Of a DNA stretch of 64,000 nucleotides, positions 12,381 through 24,038 are shown one piece after another (the first letter of the stretch is position 1; the number at the start of each line of letters is the position of its first letter). The DNA lies in NCBI RefSeq assembly GCF_048128805.1, contig NC_136001.1:5287001-5351000 (forward strand), given 5' to 3'. The notes below the pieces were generated by a model that was given only the letters and a program-made list of their open reading frames with translations, was not told where the DNA came from and did not search any database. The DNA comes from Centroberyx gerrardi. Lineage: Eukaryota; Chordata; Actinopteri; Beryciformes; Berycidae. Both the position numbers and the translations under genes were made by a program.

Positions 12381-12821
12381 GATTTGTCATTTAAAACCTT
12401 AGCTTCCTTCAGCAGTGTGCACAGTCACCCAATCTGCTTTGCCACTCGCCAAGCTTTCTTGCTTTCTTAAATGATTCATCATAAAACGTGAAAATTCACA
12501 TGGTGAGAAATCAGTTATTATTGATTGATCAAAGATCATTACCATCACTGTGATCAATACTATCATCTGGTTTTATAAGTTATTATGTTTCCAAAACAGA
12601 ATAGTAAGTTAATTAAAGTGACGTGCACATCCACCTTTTTTACTTAAAAGGTTTGGAGTAAGAATAAGTATGGACCTGCCTTGAGTTCTACAGAACGGAA
12701 AGAGTCCTTGGCTTGTGAATTATGACGGTTTTGTCTTTTTGTAGTTCCATTCATGATCAGAGGAGAAAATTAAAACCATAAAACTGGTCATTATCCAGAG
12801 GAATACTCCAGGGGTCAAAGG

Positions 12822-15800
12822 TCACAGTTCAGAGTTGGGAACTGACAGTTTGTCCTCACAGATGAACGTGACCGAGCCGTTCAGCAGGTCTTCCATGTTG
12901 ACCGCCACCACCTCCGACGACGAACCCTCCTCCTTCCCGTCTCCCAGGGCAACAAACACCTGCTGGGAACTGCCCAGCTGCGATTGGTCCACAGAAATAA
13001 CAGTCTCCGCCCCCTCGTCGCCTGTCGCCTGTGTCGGGATCGCCTGATTGGACAGAGAGCATGTCGGTCAAGCGTGTTTTTCTAACTACTAATCTCTTCC
13101 GTGCGTTGAATATTTTGGAAAGGATGGGATTTCTTCTTTAGTATTTTTAATACTTCTGGGTATACTGGCACTTAAAACTAGGGTCATGTGAAACACGATA
13201 AGACAGGATTCTGAAATATTTTCCATTTCAAATTTGATGCTTTTACTAGCTGTTTATCTCTTGGCTGGATCTGAAGATTTTAGTCTGTGTTCAATATGAT
13301 TAAGGGTGCTCCGATCGATCGGCCACCGATCGTTATCGGCCGATATTCGTTCTAAATAGTTTGATCGGTGGTCTCTATAAAGGCCGATCAGAAGAGCCGA
13401 TCAGATGATGCAAAACACGCGAGACAATTTCTCTACGCGCCGCTAAAATGGCTTCACCGGTCTGGCAGTTCTACCAGGTGTCTGAAAAAGACAATACATC
13501 TGCAAAAATGTTAGGGAGAGACGAGTTGGGAAGAGATCCAAACAGAAGTAGTCTCTTTGTGCGGTCTGTCTCTGTCTCGCTCGCTCTCTCTCTCTCTCCC
13601 CGGACCCGTCTGTTCGCCTCCCATTGCACACGCGGGCGTGAGGGATATTTTCTTTCCCATGCCAAGAAGACGTCCGGCTGAATTCCCAAAAAGAAGAACT
13701 AAGGGTTATTAACGTTATTCGGAATACAGCTGGGTTTCCGAGACTAGCAGATGAGCTGTATATAGGCTACTGTAGGTGCTAGTCAGTATCCACTGAGAGG
13801 ACTGAAAACGTTAATATTTACTTTTTAACTCTGAATGTTTGCTCCCTCAATCCAGATTAATATTGAAAAATATTTTGTTATGTTGCAGTTTTTATAGTCT
13901 CTAAAGCTGGAGTAAATTGATAAAGGCCCGGTGTTTTCCGTCTATTGGAATTGATTTTTGTTGCCTCAGTAGGCCTATATATAATTTATTGTTCTAACTT
14001 GGTGTGTTGTGCACATTTAGCTTTTATTCTAATTTTTATTTTATAAAATTGTATTTATTTTATTCCACAGGAAAGCTATATTTGTTAAGATCTAAGCTGC
14101 TCCCAATAACCAAGCATAGGCTGCTATGGTTTAAGTTGTGTCTCTAAGAGAGAGAGTGGAATATGTTGCACATGTTGCCTGCCAATAAACAGTTGTCAAT
14201 TCATGATACTTTCTCATCTCTTAATTTTGATACTTAATATACAATGTTGTTAAGAATAGTTAAATAAATAAATAATGCTACACGATGAATAGAAGGCTTC
14301 AAATAGACCCCATGATCGGTATCGGCCGATACTGCTTCCAGCGATCGGTGATCGGCCCCAAAAATCCTGATCGGAGCACCCTTAAATATGATGTATGGTA
14401 ATATGATATGATGTCATCTAGGATAAATCACTCAATATTACAGATACCTTTCACAGCAGCACCAACTATCACAATTTATGAAATGAAAGTACAGACAGAT
14501 TTTAGTGTCAAAGGTGGATTTGGGCTGTACGACAAAATCCCATAGTTTTCCAGACTTCTTGTCCAATTCCAAAACATTTCAAGACCTGGCAATGATTGAA
14601 GTCATTGCCGAGTTTCCATACCTGGGTAGGAACCGAAATGTAACCAGTATTTTCTAGTAGAATTTACCATCTGAAAGCTGAGGTGAACAGTATTTAAGTA
14701 GAAAGCCCCTATCGCCTTTCCCATATAACATGAATGCAGCAGGAGAGTTCTCTTACTGTGTGGGAGGTGGATGCCTGCTCCTCCCCTGCCTCCTGCTGCC
14801 CCTGCGCCCCCATGTGGCAGGAGAGCAAGTGGTCCTGCAGTTCCGGCTGGGAGGGGCACACCAGGGAGCAGAGGGCGCAGCCGAACGCCGAGCCGTCCCG
14901 GCTGCGGTGCTGGCTGCTGGCGTGCTCCTGCATCTCCTCCTCCCTGCTGAACGCGGCCGGGCAGTACGGACAACGTGCCGCCGCCGCCGCCGCCGCCGCG
15001 TCTGCGGGAGGAAGACACGTTCAAAGACAGCCCACAAGATGTCGCTCGTGGACCTTTCCTAAACCACCTACGCGGGACCGGGCGTCCTCACCTGGGTGTT
15101 CGGTCGCCTGATGTTTGGACAGGCTGCCAGCGCTGGGGAAGAACTTGAAGCAGACGTCACATTGGACCAGGGTCTTGAGCTGACGACTGGTTTGGCTGGC
15201 AAATACCTCGGGGTGGTTGGTGCGGTTGTGGTACCACAGACCTGATAGTTGCTGTGGACACAGAAAGAAATGTATATGTAATGCTGGAGATGCACTACAG
15301 GACTGACCAGACTAGTTCTAGAGAGAAAAAAAGTGAGAGTGTTTTTAAAACCCACGTGTCACACCTGATCATTTTCTTCTTTTGTCATTGTCAGGTTATC
15401 AATTTTTGGCCATTAGAGTTTGTTGAGTCAGAATCATCTAAAATGTTACTGGACCAGTGGTTACAATGGTGAAGCCATCCCTACCTGGTAAGACTTGTGG
15501 CACAGGTCGCAGCTGAAGGGCTTTGTGGCCGTGTGCGCGCTCTTGTGTTTGTCCAGCAGGGCGGCGCTGGTGAACACCTTGTGGCAGACGGGACACTTGT
15601 GGAACTCCTTCGGGTGGCACTCCTGGATGTGCTGCCGATGCTCCTCCAACGAGGAGAAACTGAGACAACACTTCTGACAATCGTGGGGCTCCGATATGTC
15701 TGACACCGGGTGGGATAAAATACTCAATATTATATCAAATAATATTTAAGCAATATGGTATTAATATTTATGGTGATTTTAGAAGAGCTAAGAGGCGTTG

Positions 15801-18800
15801 TTTGGCACGGTGAGAAACAGTAACAGTAGAGCTTTTATAAAACAGCAGTAACACCACTGTAATAACAAAGAACACATGTTCAAGAAATGTGATGAAATAT
15901 GTTTTCATCAATAATAATTAAATGTTATTCTTCTGCCTTTCAGTAATACGCTTGAAAAAGTGGTTGCGGAGTGCCATACGTACCAGTATGAGTTTTGATT
16001 TTCAGTTTGTGCAGGAATATTTCAATGAACTGTTATGTGGTTACAGGTCTGTGTTTATAAATTATATCATGAATATACAAATTAACTCTCATTGGTTTCG
16101 GGTATTTTACAACGGCTTCAAATGTGGCTCTGCCAATCAGAACTCAGGACCACAACTAGCCGTTTCATATTGTAGATTGTCAGTATTAATTAAATATTTT
16201 TAAACTGTCTTAAATATCACTGACTACATTTCCATGCAGTCAATCATATTAATCAGACTTATATCAGATATCAGATACTTATTCCCAATGGCAGGACGTC
16301 ATATAAACACCTAATCATTTTAGAATAAACCAACCAATGCTAATCCGGTTGAAAATGCAATCCTCTTGGAAGCCTGCATGTAAACGTAATCACTGTGAAA
16401 TATGGCGATATAATAATTAGTCAATAGATAAATACAGTCAGATAGATACTTTTTTATGTAAATATATATCTGTCACTCATTCATCCAACTGTCAAGCAAA
16501 TTGGAATTGTTGCAAAAAATAAAATATTAATTAGACTCCCTGAATGTAGAACTATATATATATATATATATGTATATACACACAGTATATATACGTATAT
16601 ATATGTTGAAAAAAAAAAAGTTATTCTAATGCACCAACTAATGGTCATACAACCGTGATGGAGACTTATACATTGAAGTGACAGCAGGTATTTCAGACAT
16701 TTTGTCAGATATACAGACAAACGTTGCTACATATTTATTCAACAAATACGTTTCCATTGCTATTCAGCACATAACTTCTTTGTCGACAAAAACCTTTCTT
16801 CCTGAAGCGAGCATAAAAATATGGGATATTGAGGAAACTTTTCTGTTTCCATTCCGCTTTTATAATTCAGTACATCAGAATTAACCTAAAATACTTGGAA
16901 GGAAACCCAGCAACTGTGTTGGTTTCAGTTAATCAAAGCGTTAATGCATGCGTCCGTCTGGTGTGTTCTTACTGTGGAAGGTGTGGAGGTGGACTGTGAG
17001 TCCACTGGCCTGGCTGTAGCCTTTTCCGCATTCCCGACACACGTAAGGCCGATCGCCGGTGTGCGTTCGCACGTGACGCGTCAGCTCGATGGACTGCGCG
17101 AAGAGGGCCTCGCAATACTGGCACGCATACATCTTCCCTAAAACACACACAAAGAACACACACTGAAATGGCATTTACTGTACTGACTGGACATGTGAAA
17201 ACACTTAGGATGCAGGCGTCCAAAAATCCAATAAAGACTAGATGCAAACAGAGCTCACATGGCGAAATGAAAGAAAAAAAAAAAATCTCAAACTGAGACG
17301 GCTCAATGCAAAGATTCCATTTCCATAATCAGTGCCACTTTTCAGCAGTGCAACAATGCTTGGAAATGTTTTGGAATTTTTCACTGAAGCACCTTGTTGG
17401 TCAGATGTAGATTTGAAATGGCTTGCATTTCAAAATATTGGTTTGAGAAGTTATTTCTTCCACTTGGGAGTGTAAGCACCCCTTGCAGTCTAAAAGACAC
17501 ACACACAAACACATAATATGTACATTTTAGGCATTTAGCTGATGCTCTTGGGCTGTGATCAGATCAGAAGCTTTTTTTCTCCAGCTCAAATGCAGAGTGT
17601 AGCTGTGAGCGTCACTAGTAACTGAGAGCAAAAGCTCAAAGGGCACAAGACATCATTGTGGTTGTCATGCAACACAAAGTTTGACAAAGAGATTGCAAGC
17701 TATCTAATTAGTGGTTAGCTAACTAAGCTGAGTAACAAAGGGAATAATGTTGAAAATAAAAATGAACGAGATTAAGACAGAAATTGCTCTGCTTTAGGAC
17801 TGGACAATGAATCGTAGATAAACATATGTTGCGATCATGTAATTTGGCTCTGTTGATGCGTTTGTTATATTTTCAATTCCCCTGGAAGCCCTGGTGTGGT
17901 ATATCAAGCGCGATATGAAGCCATTACACCTGGCCAATCACAACCTTTGAATGTGCATCGTCCACCATGTGTCCAAAACGACACACAGAAACTTAACCTA
18001 GACTATGTCTGGAAAAATGTTGCAACGAGCCAAGTGCAAAAGAACGGATCGTCCCAACGTTAAGAGCCTGAACCTGAAAACTTTGTTTTAGTTCCTAAAG
18101 GTCGATCATCATCTGTCATTCGGAGATACTTAAACCAGATGAAACCAGATGACAACAAACAAGTCCAGATTCTGTGCAAAATCTGCCTTAGAGTTATAGC
18201 TGCACCTTTTAATTTAATGTCATTTTTTTCACACTAAGATGTGACGGACAAAGATGGCTGTCACACATATGGAGAGGAGAGATCACACCAGATTTTGTCA
18301 TTCAAAAGCATCTTAAGATCATGGCCTTAACCAGACTGTGTGTGTGTGTGTGTGTGGGGGGGGGGGGGGGGTACCCTCAGAGTGTTTCTTCTTGGTGTGG
18401 TAGGCGAGTGCGGCAGCCACGCTGAAGCTCATGTCACAGTGTTTGCAGTGGTAGGGTTTCTCTCCGGTGTGCAGCCGCATGTGGTTCTTCAGAGACGAGT
18501 TGGCACCGAACTTTGCGCCGCATTCCTCGCAAGCGAACGGCTTCTCTTCAAAGTGTTCGGTCCGCTTGTGGTAAATCATACCTGAAATATGACAGGGAGG
18601 GAGGGGAAACACGCTGATATGACAGAAGATGAGAAGAGCTCACATATATTTCAGTGCCAGTCATTTAATACTGGCCCAACAGTAATAAAAAAAACATTAT
18701 TTTTTAAGCACAAGTCTATAAATAAGCTTTAAAAAGTGATTTCAAAGATGATACTGAGGCTGTCATGAATGGTTTCCTCCACCATGACGCGAATGTGGCA

Positions 18801-21800
18801 TAACTCTCCCTGGGCCGGCTATTGCTCACCTGATGGGTGGGCGAAGGTTCGTCCGCAGAGGTCACAGGCCACCTTCTTCTTGACCCGCGCGGCGTCCGGG
18901 TGAGCCTCGGCCCGGTGGCGCTGCAGGGCCCGCGGGTTGCCCAGTACCTCCGGACACAGCGGACACTGCTGCTTGAACTCCTGGGACATGGAGCAGCGCT
19001 TGGCGTGGGACAGCATCCGACACTTGTAGGCAAAACCCTTTTTACACCAGCGACAGGAGTAGGGCTGGGAGGGGGAGGGGGAGGAGGAGGAGGAGGAGGA
19101 CGACGAGGACGGGGAGGAAGGCTCTGTCGCCGTGGCTTTAGGTTTGCTGTCCGCTTCCGTCTCTCCCTCTGTGTTTTCATCCTCTCCGGCCTCCTCCTGC
19201 TCCTCTTCAGTGTTGGTGCTGTTCTGCTGTTCTGAGCCTGCTGTGGGAGATCAGGGAGATTAAAGTGCTCACTAACAAGATAAAGACTGCCTGCTACATG
19301 TAAGCTCCTGCTTCCCAGTTTGGATGTAGTAGATATAACTTGTTGTACAGTTAAGTGCTTTTGTTGGGAAATAACAAAATGGACTCAGTAACAAAAGCAG
19401 TTTTTGGTGGCGGTGGCTGTTGTTTTACTTTAGAAAAAGATTTAGTTACACACTCCTTATATTTGTTGGGACATTTATTTTATGCTTTTTCTATAGTTTA
19501 TCATTACCAATAGTCTGCAACTCTTGTGTGTGTGTGTTCTATGTATTTACTAGCTAACAGAGTTAGTTTGTGTTGCAGCAGCAATATGAAGCGGAGAATA
19601 TGGCCGTCAGCAATGTAATTGATGTTTTCATTAATTTATTATTGTTCAACTAAACGTAAAACAAAGACAAAGAATGAAGACAGACTTTCCCAGTCATATT
19701 TACCACTTTTTTGGGTTGTTTATGTGTGCTCAACTTGTAACTACATTTCCAACAGCACTTGAAGGCAGCACGATAACAAAATGTAGGTTTTTTTGGTGGC
19801 TGTTGTTTTAAAAATCATGGTGCACAGAGCCACTTAGTAGTAGTAGTAGAAGATGTGCATTAGGCATGTATAATTCATATTTTACCAAATTAGATTTAGC
19901 CAAAAGTTAACGCACACACACACCACCCTGACGTACCTGCAGTTTCCCATCCATCCCCCTGCTGTGTCTGTCTCTCCACCTCCTCCAGCAGCAAGAGCAG
20001 TCGTGGGGGGAAGGAGGAAGGAGCTTTCTGCTGGACTGTATGGAGCAACGTGAGGACCCCCGCCTCACTGAGAACCCCCTCCCCCATTCTGCTTATCAGC
20101 CTCTCCATCGCTGGGCCTGGATCTGCCTGCTCACAGCACTGACAAACCACCTGGGCGGAGGCAGAAGATCTATGTTAAAACTGTGTTTAAGACATTTTAA
20201 TATTTTTAAATACTTAAATCTAGATCATTTAAGACTTCTCCAGGACCCGGGACAACCTGATTACCTGTCTCTCCTGTTCCCCGAGGCTGGTGTGCGCTGC
20301 CTGGCTCAGGAGCTCCAGGACAGACGGGACGTTGCTGAGGAGCTCCATCAGCTCGGAGGAATGTTTCAGAAGAAGAGCGGCGGAGCGATCGGACACCTCG
20401 GCCATCATCGCGTTGTTTTCCTCCACTATGCTCAGCAGGGGCTTGGCTTCTTCAGGCTCTAGGTTTATGAATATGAAGATGAGCGCCACATGGAGCTACT
20501 TCCGTCTGGGGTTTGTGATAAAGGCGCACATGCAAACGGCACACATGCAAATCTGCACATTCTATACATAATCTCTACATCAGTGAACACATTTCTGCCT
20601 CCAAGAAATGGTTGTATAAGTAAAACTCCAATCTGCCCCAAAACAGGACTTTGACATGGTGGGCAGCTGAAACTGACCTGACGCTCCCGGGACACCCTGA
20701 CGAACTCTTTTACATGGTGATCCTTCTGCATCTCCGCTGCATCTACGATTCCTTTCCCCTTCCACCTCCGCCTTCACCTCAGCCTTGCCTGAGATCAAAG
20801 CACCCTTCTTGGGTGAGGCTACCCCCTTGCCGCCCACGCTCTTGAGCTTGTTGACCTGGGTCTGGGCGGACGGGACCGCGGCCGGCGGGTTTATGAGGCT
20901 GGTGAGGATGTTCTTGAAGCCGACGGCCACGTCAAACATCTGCAGGCTGTCTGCAGCGGCGACAATGCGGCTGACGTTGTGTTTGCCCAGAGGCAGCCTG
21001 CCGGTGTAGACCATGTCCAGCAGGCAGCCAAAGTCCTGGGAGGAAACGACGGCCGTGTCGATGGAGATGGTGTCTGAACCGTCGAGGAGAGACCTGACAG
21101 AGATGAGGAGAATTACATTTCTCTTCCAGTTTCCGAGTTATTCAACAACAGTCACAGATCAGAAACGGAATTTCTTGCTCTAAGTCAAAAGTGACTGTCT
21201 GTGAACGAATGGGTGGGATCTTTCCCTCTCTTTTCTGTCTGACTTAGCTGCTATTAATGAAAATAAAACCACTTATGGAAAAATCTACCCATGGATAGTC
21301 TTACACTGTTAGATATCATCAGTAGAAGCTCAAGTATCTGAAACTCTGACAACCAAACTGACCGGTTTGCTGAACAGACATAATCAACATTTACATATGT
21401 ACTAAATAAAAACCCAACCGTGTGCCACTGTCGATTATTCCTTCTGATAAATGCAATTAAAAGTATTTCAACAGCAAATCAGGCTGCACATAGTATTTTG
21501 GAACATGTGCATGTACATGTTAGGGTTAGACGGATATATTAGATTGCCGATATAAGGCTGATATTGGGCTTTTATTAAATATCAGATATCAGTCAGTTAG
21601 TGCCAACCCCCTCCGATATGACGGAGGTCCCTCCCTGACCACAGCTAAAAGTCTGGAAAACACAAAAAGTCTGGAAAACCTGTAATAATATTTCTATTTT
21701 CTGTGGTCATTGTATTTATTCATTAAATTGTTCTATTATGATCCATAAAGAAATAAGGGGTGGGGGACTACCTGAACAGCATGCTGGAGGCGGCCAGCAC

Positions 21801-21920
21801 TAGTTTATGTGCGCGGTGGGGACTGTCTCCAACCAGGATAGTGCAGTCACAGAAGTGACCCTCCTTCCTCAAGGTCCACAGCTGCTGCATCAGCTGCTTG
21901 CTGTAGTTGGGCAGCTCCAT
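12822..21920 (-). CDS. zbtb40: Zinc finger and BTB domain-containing protein 40
   Basis: I could join 11 coding exons in frame: 21920-21772, 21093-20678, 20458-20265, 20150-19937, 19240-18830, 18581-18375, 17137-16973, 15699-15485, 15251-15092, 15001-14757 and 13043-12822 (865 aa). It starts MELPNYSKQL as in mammalian ZBTB40. Residues 1 to about 125 are the BTB/POZ dimerisation domain (HKLVLAASSMLF, MVYTGRLPLGKHN). Next come a helical middle part and an acidic, poly-Ser segment. About 13 C2H2 fingers then run from residue 415 to 780. The tail VNMEDLLNGSVTFICED matches the family end. The protein is shorter than the human one (about 1240 aa), mainly in the region before the fingers. ZBTB40 is a nuclear, telomere- and transcription-linked DNA-binding protein. 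The exon 2 donor position may be off by one base. Confidence 0.95.
13301..14384. mobile_element. Complete 1084-bp hAT element in the last zbtb40 intron
   Basis: Ends TAAGGGTGCTCCGATC and (reverse complement) TAAGGGTGCTCCGATC are inverted. AATATGAT flanks it at 13293-13300 and 14385-14392. A short frame at 13448 starts MASPVWQFYQVSEKDN, like the start of a BED-finger hAT transposase, then loses similarity. Non-autonomous. Confidence 0.93.
16550..16620. repeat. (TA)n / ATGTATATAC low-complexity tract
   Basis: Alternating TA units with interspersed CA and GTA, in the zbtb40 intron between exons 7 and 8. Confidence 0.85.
17138..18374. other. zbtb40 intron 6 (no gene inside)
   Basis: Apart from the microsatellite beside the exon 6 donor, I see only AT-rich unique-looking sequence and a possible decayed repeat near 17560-18240. 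No exon-like open segment with splice sites was found. Confidence 0.5.
18341..18374 (-). repeat. (CA)n and poly-C tract at the donor of zbtb40 exon 6
   Basis: Plus-strand (TG)n followed by a run of about 14 G. Read in the direction of zbtb40, the intron begins gtac and goes straight into a C run and then a CA repeat. Such a length-variable tract next to a donor can alter splice efficiency. Confidence 0.85.
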
Positions 21921-22549
21921 GTTACTCCGCTGAGGGCGCTGGAGAGAAAGGGAGAGAATGTTCTCCCTTTTCTGGAGAGAACGTCACGCCAAGCTCCTTT
22001 AAAAAAAATCTGTCAGTTTCATGTTTACTTGCTTATCGGCAAAAGCACACACCTACAAGAACATGACTGAGGATCTCTAATGAATAATTAGGGTCTACTG
22101 GTAAATTTGGCACTTATTTCGGTAAAATGTCAACTTTTAGAATTGGTTCACACCGGTCGCTACCGCCCTCTACCGTGTATTTTGGAGTTAGAATATTATG
22201 GGAACAACCACGGAAACCAGTTCGAAAAGTTTCATTTTTTTACTGAAACAGGAGCTGGTTGGTGTATTGCGGGGGTGTGTAACCATGTGCCATGGATAGC
22301 CGAGAGTCTGCAGGTTTTCATTCAAACCAGAGACTGCACCAGCCAGGTGACTTCACTGATTAGCACTCCTTCAACCAGAGAGGAGGAACTAATCAGTGAA
22401 ATCGCTATCTGGTTGTGTGGTCGGTGGCAGGAGGAAAAGCCCGAGTTGTCAGACTACGGACTTTAGTCAGTTGATTTGGGGAAATACAGGTTCATCTGGC
22501 CAGGTATCGCCAAATAATCAGCCTTTCTCTAAAAGCTGTTTGACAACAC

Positions 22550-22900
22550 GGAGCAGCTATGTTAATATTTGTTTCACATCGGCGCTCACTGCCCTGTCTC
22601 AGAGTGAAGCACATAACCTAGCTATTTCACAAGCTATTGTATAAGCTAGCCGGCTCTTGTACGGCATTCAACGCTAGCTTTAGCCTCTGAAGGAACATGT
22701 AATTCACGTTAGGTCGGTTAAAGTCCTGAGGGGGGGAGAGAAACGGCAACTTTAAGAATAAACTACAGACTAACATCCGACGTGCACTTCCCTTCCCCGT
22801 CTTTACCTTCAATGTTATTCAAATGATCCGGCTCTTTATTTAAACTTCATTGATGAACAATTCTTGGCTGCGCAATAAAGCTTGGCTGTTTTGAAAATGG
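22550..22900 (-). promoter_or_regulatory. Likely 5' region of zbtb40 / 3' spacer of usp48
   Basis: Between the zbtb40 start (21920) and the usp48 stop (24041) there is no coding exon. The part at 22100-22520 carries repeat-like sequence also seen near 5340-5410. 23630-23670 is an A-rich run. A zbtb40 promoter or 5' UTR exon should lie in this spacer, but I cannot place it from sequence. Confidence 0.25.
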
Positions 22901-23896
22901 CGACGGTGGGTAAAAAAAAAAAACGAATGGTACGGTGACCAACTGCGCATGCCTAAAACAGTAGTCTGACATGTCCAGGTCAGGTCTGAGATTATTTGGT
23001 ACACGCCAACCCCCAATAAAATAAAACATTGAAAATAAATAATTTCTCTGTAGGTGTTGATGTTGCACAGGGAATGGACAGAAAAGTATAATCAGTTTGA
23101 CTTCTAAGCACTAAAATGAAATTAAAATTACATTGTCATAATTGAATTACATGGTATTATAAAATTTAAATAAACACTGTACCACAAATATTTCATATTA
23201 AAGTGGGTCATTTGTTGGACCTAATATGTTAATTAGAAGTAACTAAGGACACACTGATTTGAAAATATCTTTATTGTCCATATGAAATAACAGTGAAAAG
23301 AATAGTACATACCACTGCCTGCTTCCCGTTTCTCACTTCCCAGCTTCCCACCCATGAGGTTTGCACTGATGGAACTCCTGCAGGAATTAGCCTATACATA
23401 CCGTGTAGCTATCTATCTCTAAATGCCACATGGAGTATATTTCTATAGCTTTGTTGTTGAGGTAATAAATGTTCAAACATGAAGAGCAGTTACATTTGTA
23501 ATACTTGATAGTTAATCGTGCATTCATTTGACATGTTTGAAGAAATTGCAGTGAGACCACAAGCTTCCACTTAATGGGAACACGATTCGAAAAAGAAATT
23601 GTTTCCTTAAATTTTTCTTTTATCATAATTAAAAAAAAAAACGAAAAAAAACGAAAAAAAAAAAAAAACGGTGTCTAAAACCAAGCCTATTTTCTTAAGT
23701 GACAGTACAAGTTTACTGAAGCCGAGCCCCAGACTAGAAGATATCACTTAGCTTCCTCAACCTGTTTCTATTAGGTCAGGGCAAAAAGCACTATCACAAA
23801 GTCCTTGAGAATGTATTGGGATCTTTAAATATCAAAAGCCAGCAATCTTTTATTTAATGTACAGAAAAAACAGCGGAATTGCAACATAGTCACAGT

Positions 23897-23902
23897 TTTA
23901 TT
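23897..23902 (-). terminator. Candidate poly(A) signal of usp48
   Basis: TTTATT on the plus strand reads AATAAA on the usp48 strand, about 140 bases after the stop codon. Another possible hexamer lies near 23850. Spacing is plausible, but use is not proven. Confidence 0.45.
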
Positions 23903-24038
23903 AAAGAAAACCTACTCAAAACTTAAAAAACAAACAAATTAAAGCACTTATTTGTGTATGGACACTTGACAAATTCAAGCCATTTTGATTTTCGTCCAAC
24001 GTCCGTCCAATTCAAGCATAGCTAAAGCAAAGTTTTCC

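Noticed and set aside
18716-19180. Pro/Arg-rich minus-strand frame in the zbtb40 exon 5 region
   Set aside because: It is the wrong frame of the same exon; the zinc-finger frame overlaps it and joins in phase with the exons on each side.
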